A DNA stretch of 5,378 nucleotides, from positions 1-5,378 of the forward strand of contig JAAWCI010000068.1 of assembly GCA_022793145.1 (NCBI GenBank), given 5' to 3'. The stretch's first letter is position 1; each line of letters begins with the position of its first letter. Below are positions 5,354 through 5,378 of the stretch, piece after piece. The notes under the pieces are model-generated. The model worked only from the letters and a program-made list of their open reading frames with translations, was not told where the DNA came from and ran no database searches. Origin of the DNA: Bacilli bacterium. Lineage in GTDB: Bacteria; Bacillota_I; Bacilli_A; RF39; UBA660. The position numbers and the translations under genes were made by a program.

Positions 5354-5378
5354 CTTTATTGTAATTTCAACCGCACCA

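Noticed and set aside
5356..5378. Possible 3' end of a convergent minus-strand gene, stop TAA at 5358-5356 or TGA at 5369-5367
   Set aside because: Only six codons or fewer are visible, so neither frame can be supported, although the bidirectional terminator beside it makes a convergent gene plausible.
5370..5378. Terminal CCGCACCA resembling a tRNA 3' end with CCA
   Set aside because: The sequence to its left is the SDR terminator and has no T-arm, anticodon arm or acceptor partner.

Overview
The window is AT-rich and uses the standard genetic code: TGG encodes Trp, and TGA is not read through in any of the genes. Promoters are of the TTGACA/TATAAT type and Shine-Dalgarno sites are clear. 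RecG and the GSP39-type oxidoreductase both look like Bacillota (Firmicutes) proteins, probably from a low-GC member of the Bacilli or Clostridia. I cannot name the genus.

Positions 1-1953 are the right-hand end of an integrated mobile element. This part holds the 3' end of a probable MobV/Pre-type mobilization protein, a complete tyrosine integrase 15 bases downstream of it, a strong terminator, and two tandem 10-bp repeats that look like integrase arm-binding sites. Together they suggest an integrative mobilizable or conjugative element whose remainder lies to the left. The junction with the chromosome (attR/attL) should fall between about 1954 and 2160. One candidate is the 3' end of a small-RNA-like transcription unit.

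Positions 2004-4366 hold recG on the minus strand, bracketed by two compact units that look like small noncoding RNAs. Each has a TTGACA-17 bp promoter, two hairpins, a C-rich single-stranded stretch and an intrinsic terminator. RNA B (minus strand, about 2108 to 2004) starts just after the recG stop and runs toward the integrase. RNA A (plus strand, about 4270 to 4366) is divergent from recG. The two predicted transcripts share a perfectly complementary 10-nt segment. I do not recognise either as a known RNA family, and they are the most interesting part of the window.

Positions 4365-5353 hold an SDR oxidoreductase of the general stress protein 39 (YdaD/YhxC) group, with its own probable promoter, a good ribosome binding site and a symmetric terminator. 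There is no sign that recG, the oxidoreductase and the element genes act in one pathway. The window reads as ordinary chromosomal housekeeping DNA next to a mobile-element boundary.
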